The position numbers were made by a program, and so were the translations under genes. DNA of 64,000 nt, taken from assembly GCA_949361645.1 (NCBI GenBank), contig OX442415.1, positions 15,438,331 through 15,502,330 on the forward strand, read 5' to 3'. Under the pieces are notes generated by a model. The model was not told the DNA's origin and made no database searches. It saw only the letters and a program-made list of their open reading frames with translations. Shown one piece after another: positions 19,956 through 30,410 of this stretch. The DNA comes from Spongilla lacustris (lineage: Eukaryota; Porifera; Demospongiae; Spongillida; Spongillidae). Positions within the stretch are counted from its first letter, which is position 1, and each line of letters starts with the position of its first letter.

Positions 19956-21445
19956 CACTGTGCAAAAAGTTTGTTATACGATAGTGTATATTTATGCGTA
20001 TATTTGAGGAATGCGCAAAATATAACCTGTGTAGTATATTTGAAGTGTACGACCGCGTATATTTGAGAATACGCAAGTGTCAAATACGTCACCGTTTATA
20101 TAAGCACACCTTCAAAATAAACGATAGTGTATTCTTAAGAGTATATTTGAATAGAGGCGTATATTTCATTCCAATATACCACAGAATTAATTCATGAGTG
20201 GTCAGACCCGTACCCGGACCCACGTGAGGTAGGAAGCATCGAAGTCTGGGAAGGAGTGCTACTTTGCTTCTATTAATGCTGCTGGACGTCAAAGATTAGC
20301 TATGTCTGCTTGGTGTACCCGTATATGCGGCGGTAAATTTTGTAAGCGGTAGGCCGGGCCCATGGTGCATGGCTATGGCCTATGCTAACTCGCCAGTTGA
20401 GTTTGGTCATGATCACATCGGATCCCAGTAAATGCTACAATGGAAGCAGTAGAATGCCTACACAGTAGACCTCTATTGGACCCCTGTACAAATGTTTGTG
20501 TAGTACGATAAAAAGTGCTCCAATTAGAAATGTGGTTAACTAACCGTGCATGTGATTTGTAGATTTTAGGCGGGCTATTTCATGGTCGTGTTGCTTTTGG
20601 TATGAACAGACAGAAGGACTATAAGAATCGCGCTGAGATCAGAGTTTTGATTGTTAAATGGCAATAGTTCGTCTTTCCAGAGTTTACAAGTTACCGGTAT
20701 TATGTGTTGCAGTTGCTAAAGAATGAATTCACCTTTCTCTATTTGCACTAGGTTGGCAAGTGTCCTAAGTGTTCCCGTTCGGTTGAACAACCGAAATGAT
20801 AGAACAACAGGCACAATGGAGCGCGAAGGTATAGGCCTATTCATTTGTTGTGTTTTGCTAAGGTTTTTTTTTAACTTGCAGACTCCGACCGGACGGTATG
20901 GTAAGTGTTTAACCCGCACTGTTCCATTGTTTTAAGTCAAATAGGATACAAGAAAGGTAAGCATATCACTTACCCGATAATGTATCTGTTGCTTTATATA
21001 TAGAATCATGTATAAACAGAACGAGGATATGATATGTGGTGAGTGAAATAATTTTTTTTACGATATGAATTTATTGTTCGTATTCTGTACAGGTGCCTTG
21101 GATCGAATATATGCAGATTGCCGCCTCGGACTGTTAGTTTGTTGTTTTGTTGTACATGTGCAAAATGATTAAAATTTTAAATTGACTAAACTGGATCGGG
21201 AACGAGGGGTGGGAGTGGTAGGAGGATAATATACGGAATATGAAGCACTTAGTATACGGTGACCGACAACGTAGCCACAAAGTGAATTCAACGGTTTGCT
21301 AAGCAACCACAAATGTCGCGTGATCGGTTATATTTGAATATACGCACCTGCGTATATGGTCTATACGCTGGTGTGTATATTTAAGGTGTATATTCAAATA
21401 TACGCTATAGAATACGCTATCGTATAACAAAGTTTTTGCACAGTG
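19956..21445. mobile_element. CACTA-like (EnSpm/CMC-type) element, 1.49 kb
   Basis: The ends CACTGTGCAAAAAGTTTGTT and (complemented) CACTGTGCAAAAACTTTGTT start inverted repeats of about 35 bp that continue through ATACGATAG[TC]GTAT. The flanks show AGT on both sides (19953-19955 and 21446-21448), a 3-bp duplication as expected for this superfamily. Multiple subterminal GCGTATATTTGA motifs in both orientations (19990-20170 and 21325-21420) match the usual subterminal repeats. The interior has short open frames on both strands at 20716-20935 but no recognisable transposase, so it is non-autonomous. Confidence 0.8.
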
Positions 21446-21540
21446 AGTGGTACTGGGTCTTTGGGGCGGAGAATAGGCGGAGCCAGATATAAATTGCATA
21501 TTCATGTACTCGGAAGAACGGGAAGCGCGTTAGGATACAT

Positions 21541-21935
21541 TGGTGGCGCGAATCGAGCGGGAAATATGCACTAACTTTGCACTGCCATATTACCGTAACG
21601 GATAATATACAAATCAACGATCTGAACAAATCAATAGCTACAGGACTTCATTATGTATGTTCCGAATTTGATGCGTTTTCAACACTCGCACCTCGAGAAA
21701 TGTGGATTTCTAACCTGCGGGGTTAACGAGTGCTGTACCCGCTGCACGGAAAATAATAGATTACAAAAATCGATTTCCACAGAGAGAAATTGCTTGGGAA
21801 CAAGTGTACGAAATTTGAAATGAAACGATTGTACCGTTGCGAAGATATGTTGTTAAGTGTAACGTGCAATTTTTATAGTGATAAAATTATAACCCCACAA
21901 GCCCGATTTTGCTGGACACTGTCCTATATATTGTA
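21541..21935. mobile_element. Half copy of the 34.2-kb foldback family
   Basis: From GGCGCGAATCGAGCGGGAAA to TTTTGCTGGACACTGTCCTATA this matches one arm of the foldback at 34201-35038, including ACAGGACTTC, GGATTTCTAACC, ACAAGTGTACGAAATT and ATTATAACCCCACAAGCCCG. Only one arm is present; the mirror arm is absent. Confidence 0.9.
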
Positions 21936-22655
21936 ATTTTATATATCAAGACCCACGGCAGTGGGTCCTATGTAGGATTGCCTTCGTATTGACTTTAGTG
22001 GGCGTGGTTTTCGATTGAGCGTTTTAAAACGGTAACGAAGCGTTGCCATTACTCGCCAGCTCGCATATAATCATGACAGATATGCACATGTAACGTGAGC
22101 TTCGCTAAACAGTGCCGTTTACGTGGAGTGACAAGTCGGTTCCAAAATTCCGCCATTTAATTTTTGTTCTTAGTCTTCCGTTCATCACGTATAACTCGCG
22201 ACAGAAACGTCGTAAGAAGACGAGATTAGCGTCAAAATGTTGCATTTTATTTCCAAACGTGCCCTTTCATACAAATAAGACCTACAGTTGTTAGCTGGTG
22301 ATGAAATGCCGTGAAATGACCCAAGCAGGTGCAATTCATTATCGGTGAAAATTCTCGGTTGCCTAGCAGTTGCAATGACATACGCGTCGTAATTTACTGT
22401 TGCCAGGCTACGCAAACGTACGCAGCTACAGACACGTTTGCAATAGGCGGTTCTAATTAAGAAAAGGAGTCAAGCCAAAGAAAACGGCTCGTTAGCAAGG
22501 AGAAGTCTGAGTTTAAGAAATCCGAAGAACAAAGGTAGGCCTATCAATAAAAAAAAGAGGCCTATATATACTCAGACTACACATAAGAGGAATCTAAGCG
22601 TCCTATACATCGCAACGAATACACTAAGCCATCTATTATAAAAAAACTAGGGGAA
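21936..22655. other. No gene seen
   Basis: Short open frames on both strands (22112-22415) overlap antiparallel and have no domain pattern. Nothing else was identified. Confidence 0.5.
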
Positions 22656-22929
22656 CAAGTAAATCAAAAACTTCTCTATCGAGAAAGTGATTCGTGGGAT
22701 GTAGGATTGGTGGTGCAAAAAGCAAGGAAACAAGGTACAGTGTGTTAAAGTGAGGTTTGGTAGGATCCTACAACTCACAGTCCTGAATTTGCAAATTTAG
22801 GACTGTTATAGTTGTAGGATTCTATCAAAACTCACTTTAACACACTGTACCTTGTTTCCTTGCTTTTTGCACCACCAATCCTACATCCCACCAATCACTT
22901 TCTCGACAGAGAAGTTTTTGATTTACTTG
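22656..22929. mobile_element. Small foldback element, 274 bp
   Basis: CAAGTAAATCAAAAACTTCT at 22656 pairs with the end at 22929. Arms of about 110 bp extend inward through GGTGGTGCAAAAAGCAAGGA and GTACAGTGTGTTAAAGTGAG around a loop that is itself partly palindromic (AGTCCTGAATTTGCAAATTTAGGACT). Terminal and arm motifs parallel the outer arm of the 15.3-kb foldback. Confidence 0.92.
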
Positions 22930-23300
22930 TATATATTTATAGGGACAGAATTGCCCGTGCATCTTAACCGCTAAACGACCGGGGTACTCTCGTAGTGACA
23001 CCAATATATCATATTATGTGGTAGCTACTCCACAGCAGCCGTTCTATCAGCTCGACCTTCGCTTTTTGGGGGTTTCAAGCCTACATGTATATAGTAATAC
23101 TAAGTCTTACTTCCAAGATGCGTCCCTCGTTCACAGTCCAATTGAAGTTCGATGTTGTACATGTACGTCTGGCTAGCAAGACTAGCGTATACGAAGAATT
23201 ATAGATAGCGATCGAGTGTAATGCTATTATATCCACAATACTAATCAGATGGGTACAAATATAGGCTTGATACCCAACCCTCCGCCAAAAGGCTAGCCAT
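22930..23300. other. No gene seen
   Basis: Unclassified sequence between two small palindromic elements. Confidence 0.5.
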
Positions 23301-23379
23301 GCCTAGTCTCGTTCCCAGACCTTATATATTGAGAAACAAGGTGTTTCTCAATAAATAGGGTCTGGGAACGAGACTAGGC
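23301..23379. mobile_element. Palindromic 79-bp MITE
   Basis: GCCTAGTCTCGTTCCCAGAC(C) at 23301-23321 is perfectly complemented by 23359-23379, and the middle (TATTGAGAAACA / TGTTTCTCAATA) is also self-complementary. It is the cleanest member of the TAGTCTCG..CCCAGACC family also seen at 8190, 12438 and 12964. Confidence 0.9.
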
Positions 23380-23614
23380 GACGATCAAAATGGTTCGGAA
23401 GGATTTTACGTAACAGCGATGGCTTTCCTGCCTTGCAGACATACATTTAACGTATTACAAGACAATAATAATAATATGTTTTAATAAATTAATTAGCTGT
23501 TTTAATAACGTGATAAATCTCTATAGTACCTAGTGAGTTTAATGGTGCAATCAGATTTTTAAAATCATAATTGTAAGCCGAGTTATGCATTGATGTCCTC
23601 AATTTCTTGAGATG

Positions 23615-23762
23615 TGTACAATATTGCGGCTGGGACTGGATTAGAGTAGATTCTCCCTCCCTCACGCGCACTCGCTACAGCACGTCGGATTGTTCAATCT
23701 TAATTCCTAATCACGTGCACGCGTACAAAATGAATTATTTATAATTATTGCAATGTTCGACA
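23615..23762 (-). repeat. BEL/Pao 3' LTR, 148 bp
   Basis: On the minus strand it starts TGTCGAACATTGCAATAATT and ends CAATATTGTACA (TG...CA). It aligns end to end with 28771-28919. Internal landmarks are GTACGCGTGCACGTGATTAG and CGTGAGGGAGGGAGAATC. Confidence 0.92.
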
Positions 23763-23775
23763 CTCCCCCTTGACT
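23763..23775 (-). other. Polypurine tract of the BEL/Pao element
   Basis: The minus strand reads AAGTCAAGGGGGAG immediately before the 3' LTR. This is the expected primer position for plus-strand DNA synthesis. Confidence 0.75.
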
Positions 23776-23788
23776 TGCTCACAGCAAG

Positions 23789-24290
23789 TCAACAAGGGTC
23801 CCTAGCTAACTCCTCTAATCTGTAACGTGCAATCTGAGCAGCAAGTCGTTGTGGGCGAGGCCTAGTCCTGCCTCCCCCGGAAGATCCATCATTAGCACGC
23901 ACCGGTTCAGGTTCATCCTCATGACCTTCACTCCTGGGCACAGTAGTTTGATCAGCAGCACAATGGGTTGTGGCTGCTTCAGTCGTGATGCTCGCTTCTA
24001 GCGGGTAGAGAGGTCTGATGGGACGATTAAGTAGGGAGGTCTTCTTGCCAGACTGCACACGGAGGGATGCTCCCCTCACTGCCCCATCAGATCCTTCCAG
24101 CAACCTTTCAATTTTGCCTAGCCGCCACTGCATTCTGGGTTGGTCTGAATCATGCACAAGCACAACGTCTCCAGGTGCAAGAGTGCTACATGCATTTTGT
24201 GACCTCAGAGAATAGGTCATAAGCTCAGGTAGGTCAGCATTTTGTAGTCTTCCTTCACATCTCCCTATTCCATCCACACCTCAGTACAAT
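23789..24290 (-). pseudogene. BEL/Pao polyprotein C-terminus (DUF5641-like), integrase core deleted
   Basis: The frame begins with GRCEGRLQNADLPE. This block normally precedes the integrase zinc-binding region in BEL/Pao proteins. It passes almost at once into GDVVLVHDSDQPRMQWRLGK and RPIRPLYPLE, which is the DUF5641 domain lying after integrase. The zinc-binding and catalytic integrase segments (roughly 250-300 residues) are absent, with no insertion marking the gap, so this is a clean internal deletion. The C-terminal tail is Thr/Glu/Arg-rich and runs to the stop just inside the 3' LTR. Confidence 0.85.
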
Positions 24291-25053
24291 CCAAGCTGCT
24301 GCTGCCAGAGACTGAACTGTTCACTCCGAGTAAGCATCTTCTGTGATATTCCTTGACCCAATAAATTTCAGCATGTCCAATATCCTCATCTGTTACCAAA
24401 CTACCCTTGATCTTGGACTTCAAGATTGAGATAAACTTCATGACATGGGCCGTCACCTTTAGAAGTCGACCCAGAGTGCTAAACTGTTCACAGTTAAGAA
24501 TGGCTTCACCTTGACAGGTATCATGAGTGAAAAGACTGGAGAACGCAGGATGATCCTTAACTCGCGTTTCAATGAGGCATTCGTCTGGAACAGGGTGTAG
24601 GTCAGGACAATGCGGCTCAAATTCAGGATCACTGATCCAAGTGGGTCCGGTCATCCACAGAGTGCTGTCAATGAGTTGTGACAAATTAACACCTCTTGAG
24701 GGTAGGTCTGCTGGATTCTGTTCACCAGGGCAGTGATACCAACAGCCACTTGGCACTAAGCTCAGTATCTCATTCACACGGTTTGGACGAATTGTTTCCA
24801 CTCCTTGTCCCCAATATAGTACGATCCTAGAGTCCATGTAACATATTGGACGGCCCAAATTTTGTTCAGGTTGTAATGCTTGAGTGATGCTGGTTAGAAG
24901 ACAAGCTAACAGGAGTGCAGACAACAGTTCCAATCGAGGAATCGTCTGGCCATGTAGGGGCACAACTCTCGTCTTAGATGCTACTAGGCGTGTGACACAT
25001 TGATCTGCTGCCCTCATTCTCAGGAATACCACAGCAGCGTATGCCTTCTGCAA
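24265..25053 (-). pseudogene. BEL/Pao RNase H region
   Basis: 262 codons include SKTRVVPLHGQTIPRLELLS, the landmark at the start of the BEL/Pao RNase H (annotated in Pfam as part of the Pao peptidase_A17 region). This is followed by CYMDSRIVLYW and CPGEQNPADLPSRG, the conserved D-S and N-x-A-D-x-x-S-R-G segments. A frameshift near 24285 separates it from the downstream GIGRCEGRL block. Upstream the frame breaks at the 46-bp tandem duplication. Confidence 0.9.
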
Positions 25054-25092
25054 TGCGTCACAGAACCCGATCAGGGTACAGGTATAAGAAGT

Positions 25093-25184
25093 AGTTCCAG
25101 TGAAACTATCGAAGTAGCACCGAGGAATGCAGAGTGTCAGTTCCAGTGAAACTATCGAAGTAGCACCGAGGAATGCAGAGTGTC
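25093..25184. repeat. 46-bp tandem duplication inside pol
   Basis: TTCCAGTGAAACTATCGAAG through GAATGCAGAGTGTC occurs at 25095 and again at 25141 with no mismatch that I can see. Because 46 is not a multiple of three it shifts the pol frame, and the two flanking open frames are out of phase exactly here. The lack of divergence suggests a duplication later than the LTR divergence. Confidence 0.92.
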
Positions 25185-25830
25185 CGGGATTGCTCCAGAC
25201 CCAACAACAGGCAATTCCACTTGGTCAACAACACCCCTGACAGCATCTCATCCCAGTTCAGCCTTGCCACACAACCATCCTGAAAAGGCATCTTAAACTG
25301 AACAGTGATAGGAGAAAGAAGGCCTAAAGGATCATAAATCCTTGCAGACAGACCAATAACGTTCCTCTTTGTAGGCTTCATAGCAGTGATGTCACGGAGA
25401 GAGCTGAGGTCACACACAAGTTGATCATCCAGTGGTTTCCACTTGACACCAAGTAACTTCACAAATTCTGGAACCTCGAACTTGTCTCCTAGGGCATTCT
25501 TGGTATATCACTCATCGTCGCATGTGACAGGATTCTCAGTGATCCTCGATCTATGGTGCTGGGATTCCAGAGATGCCAAATGTTTCTGGAGTGCTGGGAG
25601 GTTAGTCACAAATTTCCTTAGATTGAAGCCAGCTTCCCCCAATCGCTCCCTTGCCTTCATTACCAAAAGTAGAGCCTCCTCTTCAGTATCCGCTCCTGCT
25701 GTCAGATCATCAACATAGATAGAACGGATAAACATGTCCACAAACGACGGGTCACTGCTTCTGTAGCGTTCAATGTGATGTTGCAAGGTGGCATTGAGAA
25801 GAAACGGGCTAAATGTAGGTACTTGAATAA
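25106..25830 (-). pseudogene. BEL/Pao reverse transcriptase, C-terminal half
   Basis: Reading minus from about 25830, a SPFLLNATLQHHIERY segment sits in one phase with FIRSIYVDDLTAGAD, the Y-V-D-D catalytic box of BEL/Pao RT. GFNLRKFVTN follows, then LLGVKWKP and a SARIYDPLGLLSPIT block typical of the RT to RNase H connection. A TGA at 25508 interrupts the frame between these parts. Everything upstream of SPFLLNA (RT fingers with the first catalytic Asp, protease) is missing; unrelated DNA begins at about 25831. Confidence 0.9.
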
Positions 25831-28100
25831 ATTGCGGATGAGTACCGAAAATCCGTGACCCAATAAACCTTCAAAAATTGTGACACAATTTTTCGGAGAC
25901 ATTGCGAAGCCCGAAGAAGAAAGAAGCTGTACACTACGAGTAACACCAAATTTGGCAAAACTGCTGTACGATTTAGGTAGCACACTGGTGGACTTAAGTT
26001 TTAAAGAGTGTTTCGTACAATTGATTTGCTCGATTATTTGTATAGGGCACGCTCAAACAAATGCCTTCATCTGACAACTATAGAATTTTAAGTATGAATG
26101 AGAGGCGCAAACAAAAAGCTGCCCAAACGCTCTGGTAGAGATGGTTTTGTATGCTTTCCAAATTTCACAAACATTGGCTGATGCGCAAGGTGGTATTTAG
26201 TGTGCAACAGCATTCGAACACAGATAACGATAAAGCTTGAGGTAATCGCGTTAGCTTTGTATTTATCATACACAGAGCACTCATTTACATACGTTTCCGT
26301 GCATACCTTTGATTATCCAAGTTGCTCTGTTGAGTATGTTGCTTTTTAAGAGATCACAAAACAGTGTTCCAATTAAAACGCATCCGTACTCTCATCGGGC
26401 GTTCCCTTCCACTTGCGAATTATGTTATGCTTCCTTTGTGTTACATGCCTTATAAAAATGGTTAATATTGGTTGATGCGCAGGGTATGTTTTGTTGGAAA
26501 ATATAGAGGTTATGAATATTCATTACATTATATCTAGCATGGCAACGTAAACGGTTCATCGCATTCCTTTGTAGTTTTCACAGCACAATGAAGACTTCTA
26601 ATGACTTGACGGCATACATTGATGGTTTTAAGAATAATATCAGTGGAAATAATGTACTACTAGTCCCATTTATCAGGAATGGTTTAGTGCTTTATGTGTT
26701 CAACAAGCTAAGTAACAGAAATGCAAATGAAGCTGCTGAAATACTGGCCTCATTGCAAGGAAGGCATATCATTAACATTAATGCTTTTTCTATGTTTAAA
26801 TGAAAAAAAACAAGAGCTTGGAATTAAATTGTCAAGCTTCTGAGAGCAGCAGTAAAATAATCCACTTTCTGAATCTGAAGACTCACAAAACTGCCTCAGT
26901 CAACATGTCATGTTTAATCTTGCAGCTGTTTTCTTTTATCTGAAAGAGAAACCTTAAAATACTTGTCGTTGCTTAACATGTTTTCGTTCTGCATTACAGA
27001 AGGACATGAAAAATGAACAGATCTTGCTGCAGTTGCAAGCACTAGGCTTGATGGGAAAATTAGTGACTGACCCATCCAGATGCATCAGCTGTACAACCAA
27101 CATCTCAAGAACCTTGGTTGCATATTGTACATCAGAACTTGTTTGCAAAACTTGTAAAAGAGCTGAAGTGCTAGCGTTAGAGACAAGATCTGATATGTTT
27201 GATATGCCTTTAGATCCTTTTTAAACAGTACTTCAAAATGTGCAAAATAGTGGTTGAAGTGAGCCAGAGAAGTAAAGGATGCGCAATTGAATGAATACCT
27301 TGAAGGAAGTTTCCAACCTTTCTCCTGAATTATCTGCCCAATGCAGCTCAGCTCCAGTGCATAACATGTTTGCAGAGCACACTTTAGCTCTGTCTGACTT
27401 TCATCTCCGAACAGCATGAAATGGATTTGTTGATGGAATTGTATAAAGTAAAATCAATGGTACTATGGCATGGCTTTCTTATATAAAAGTCAAGCAAAGC
27501 AAGACACAGTTATTGCATTTTCCATCATACAGGCTCAATGGGCAAAACAAAGCACATATTGCTAACATTCAATAGAAGCGTTGTGTAGAAAAAAAAAAGA
27601 AAGAAAGATGCAAGTTTTAGAAGGAAACTCAGTGGAGAAAAAAAAATTAAGCTCATTTTTGAATGGATTTGTATAATGAACCAACTATAGAGGTCAAGCA
27701 AATTCAATATCAAAAGCGACCTATACTTTGCGCATATATAGTTTATTGATGGCCTATAATGGTCATATAATTTCAGTTAAGACCTCAGGAAAATATAAAA
27801 TTGCAAAAGTGACTGCTTGAAACAGAAGAAGAACGAGAACACGCTATAACTTTAATATGACTTTGTGGGCGATATTAGTGGATTTGGTCACTGGTGACCT
27901 TTCTATGAATGCAATTGACAATTAGGTACATAATATATGATAGAAGTGTGTACCAGAGATGTATAAGAAGTTTCAAGTGATTATATATCATTCTTCCGTA
28001 GATACATCTAAACCAAGCGTAACCGTCACAGTTTTTTTTATCAGTCCCCAATCAAACCGCGTACATTAGCGGTCACGCATAAAATTGTCTTTGGCGCTTT
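25831..28100. other. Foreign 2.2-kb segment inside the BEL/Pao element
   Basis: This DNA replaces the gag C-terminus to RT N-terminus and shows no retroelement motif. Two plus-strand frames may be exons: 26588-26803 (71 codons, with GLVLYVFNKLSNRNANEAAE) and 26998-27224 (preceded by TTCTGCATTACAG, a good acceptor). The second contains CISC and CKTC pairs that could bind zinc. A decayed coding stretch may continue to 27560. I recognise no family, and neither TIRs nor target duplications are obvious at the borders. Confidence 0.4.
26588..27224 (+). pseudogene. Possible two-exon unidentified gene fragment
   Basis: Exon-like piece 1 starts at ATG 26588, has mixed globular composition and ends in a TGA without a clear GT donor. 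Piece 2 follows an AG acceptor at 26998 and ends at 27224 with cysteine pairs C-x2-C about 20 residues apart. The lack of a proper donor and the location inside a retrotransposon argue for a captured or decayed fragment. The function is unknown. Confidence 0.25.
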
Positions 28101-28104
28101 ATAA

Positions 28105-28748
28105 CTTCGAGCAACAAGTGCAAGTAGTTAAATCGATCAATGTCTCTGAGCTCAGCGTTGTTATGTACCGAGGATTGAAACATGTCCCAAAATGTGGCCC
28201 AGTCAGTTAGTTGTCCATCAAATGGTTTCAGCTCCACCTTTGGAAGTTTCACCTTTGGTGCTCTTCTAGCATCCAGCGGAAGTGCTGATGTTTGGGCTGT
28301 AGGATCTTGAGGCGGAATAGTGCTCCTCGTTGGGGGTCTATCCTCATCTAAACTCACTGGAACGTCGCGGTTCATCGTTGAGGACTGATCTCTTTCAACC
28401 ATGCTGGTTTCTCGCGGACTGGAGGCGGAAGACTGCTGACCCTTGTTTGGCTCGTGTCGCTCGATAGCGCAAATCTCTGATTCTAAATCGATGATAGCCA
28501 GTTCCACCTTTTCGCGGTAAATGTCCGCCTGCTCAATCTCTTCCTTAATCTCGTCTTCTTCCGTTATGGCTTCGAGAATATCTGCATCAAGTTTTGTGAT
28601 AGTAGCTTGCTTTTCCCGAAGATTTCAGCCATTCGTTTGAGTACAGCGAGGGAGATTCTATGGTGGCAGTTACCTGCGCGATAATTCGGGAGGTCGACGC
28701 CTTATACCCAGCCCGCATCCGTTTCCTTTTCGCAACTTGTTCAGACAT
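28105..28748 (-). pseudogene. BEL/Pao gag N-terminal part (DUF1759)
   Basis: The ATG is at 28748, 22 nt after the 5' LTR. The first frame (MSEQVAKRKRMRAGYKAST) breaks near 28630. The second frame carries a coiled coil (EDEIKEEIEQADIYREKVEL), a Ser/Pro/Thr-rich linker, and KVKLPKVELKPFDGQLTDW followed by F-W-D-M-F and SSVHNN. That last part is the canonical start of the DUF1759 Gag domain of BEL/Pao elements. It is truncated after about 45 residues of that domain. Confidence 0.9.
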
Positions 28749-28752
28749 GTTC

Positions 28753-28770
28753 TTGGCTTCGATAGGACCA
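28753..28770 (-). other. Primer-binding site of the BEL/Pao element
   Basis: TGGTCCTATCGAAGCC directly follows the terminal CA of the 5' LTR on the minus strand, in the expected position for tRNA priming. Confidence 0.7.
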
Positions 28771-28919
28771 TGTACAATATTGCGGCTGGGACTGGATTAG
28801 AGCAGATTCTCCCTCCCTCACGCGCACTCGCTACCGCACGTCGGATTGTTCAATCTTAATTCCTAATCACGTGCACGCGTACAAATTGAAATTATTTATA
28901 ATTAATGCAATGTTTGACA
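28771..28919 (-). repeat. BEL/Pao 5' LTR, 149 bp
   Basis: On the minus strand it runs from TGTCAAACATTGCATTAATT to CAATATTGTACA. It is about 96% identical by eye to 23615-23762. Confidence 0.92.
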
Positions 28920-29821
28920 ACATGCATAATAAATGAGATAAGACATCTTCCAAGATCGCGTTTGCCGCTTGCACGAATTGATGGTGAATCCGTGAACTGA
29001 GTTAAATGCTTTTCTAACTCTTCTTACTGCCTTATGCTTGCGTATGTACATACTTTAATAGTAGTCTCGCGTGCCATGACGTAGATACCACGTCTGGAGA
29101 CTTTCACCAACATTCCGTGTGCAGCAAGGAAGTAATTTTCAGCCAAGAAGTAATTTTCAGCCAAGTCACATGCCTTTGTAGTCAGAAGGGCGACCAAGAG
29201 AGCATACCTTTGCCGTGTATTATCAAGCGTCAGCAGACCCCTTTGTGGGTACTATATTAGTATATACATTCTTAAACGGGCACACAACGAAACTAGTCTG
29301 TATTGAAAAACAAAGTATAGCCTACCACAAGAATTAAACCCAGGGTGTAATTGGACGACTTTTCACCTTCGCGGGTGGGGACTGCAATCTAATAAGCTAG
29401 CTTATGAAACAACAAGTGATGTGATTGATACGCTTATTTTTCATAAGGAGCAACATTTTCCTGCGAGGTCTGAGTGTCTATTGTAATTGTTAAACGTAAC
29501 AACCATGCACTATAACGTTTTAACCTATTGAAAGTATGATGCGTAACCCTTAGGACTGATTTACGCTACTTTATTATCCAGACCCAACCCACTATTTATA
29601 CCACTCTCCCACTGTTACGGCTGTTAGCACTACTCACTTGTAAAATACCACAACATAAGGCATGCATAGTTACACATTTATTAGAGTTTGTACATAAGGA
29701 AGCTATATACAGTATACTCTCTATAAATCGCCGTTCTAAATGCAATTAAGCTATAGATATCATGCACGATCGGTATACTGAAAAACATAGTATAGCGTGC
29801 TTCAAGAATTAAGCATATAAA
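28920..29821. repeat. Unclassified DNA with a direct repeat shared with 30.7-30.9 kb
   Basis: TATTGAAAAACAAAGTATAG, then CCACAAGAATTAA, occurs at 29302. It recurs in variant form at 29773 and, beyond the TRIM-like element, at 30712. The stretch after it (CTTCGCGGGTGGGG, then AACAAGTGATGTGATTGATA) also matches 30780-30900. An older duplication of about 180 bp is thus visible on both sides. No gene was seen. Confidence 0.6.
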
Positions 29822-30042
29822 TGCATGACGTTAAAAGTGGCTGTTGGCGCACGCGGCTGCTCGTGGCTGGGCGCAGCCAAGAGAACGTACCTGGCAGTCT
29901 CCAGTCAGGGGCAAACACTCGATGAGTCCGATGACACATGCACATGCAAACGTACAAATACATGTATATAGCATACGTACCGAACATCTAGACCAATCGA
30001 CGGCCGCCAAAAGGGACCGCCACACTGTCTGACATTATTACA
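29822..30042 (-). repeat. TRIM-like 3' LTR, 221 bp
   Basis: It starts (minus) TGTAATAATGTCAGACAGTG and ends near ATGCA. The 3' portion has diverged from the 5' LTR, and the end is set by alignment with GATGCTACA of the other copy. Confidence 0.7.
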
Positions 30043-30053
30043 CTCCTCCCCCA
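30043..30053 (-). other. Polypurine tract of the TRIM-like element
   Basis: The minus strand reads TGGGGGAGGAG immediately before the TGTAATAATG start of the 3' LTR. Confidence 0.7.
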
Positions 30054-30120
30054 TTAATTTCTTGTAGCGCGACCTTCCTGGTGGGTAAGTTTCGGAATCG
30101 TCATGTTACGTTTCCTACGA

Positions 30121-30290
30121 GCCGGATCGTCCTCTTGCCCTTCCAACCTGCAAGGGTGACTAGAGCGTGTCGTCCTCTTGACATTGAGAGCCTTCCGCAG
30201 GCGTGACTTGTGCGGATCGTCCTCTTGACGTTGAGAGCCTTCCAATTAACAGGCGTGATTTGTGCGGATCATCCTCTTGACGTTACGAGG
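30121..30290 (-). repeat. Tandem repeat filling the TRIM interior
   Basis: GGATCGTCCTCTTGACGTTG then AGAGCCTTCC and CAGGCGTGACTTGTG recurs three to four times with units of about 50-60 bp. The minus frame (30054-30245) reads a repetitive Arg/Asp/Lys-rich peptide that is a by-product. Confidence 0.8.
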
Positions 30291-30410
30291 GCATTTATCT
30301 AGTTGAGGTTCCGTCATTAGTATTCATTGCTATTACTACGGATTCCGACAGGCGTGAAATGGTGATGGCAGTCAGAGGCGTAGGATTCGGTAGGAAAAAC
30401 TCGTCGCTAA

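Larger units (their letters stand above)
23615..28919 (-). mobile_element. BEL/Pao LTR retrotransposon, degraded, 5.3 kb
   Basis: Paired LTRs (28771-28919 and 23615-23762) enclose gag, partial RT, RNase H and the C-terminal domain in correct BEL/Pao order on the minus strand. A primer site and polypurine tract sit against the LTRs. The interior is broken: a frameshift in gag, loss of gag C-terminus, protease and RT N-terminus with about 2.2 kb of unrelated DNA in their place, a nonsense codon and a 46-bp duplication in pol, and deletion of the integrase core. The flanks AGATG (left) and ACATG (right) could be a decayed 5-bp target duplication. By eye the LTRs differ at about six of 149 positions, so the element is old. 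Confidence 0.92.
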
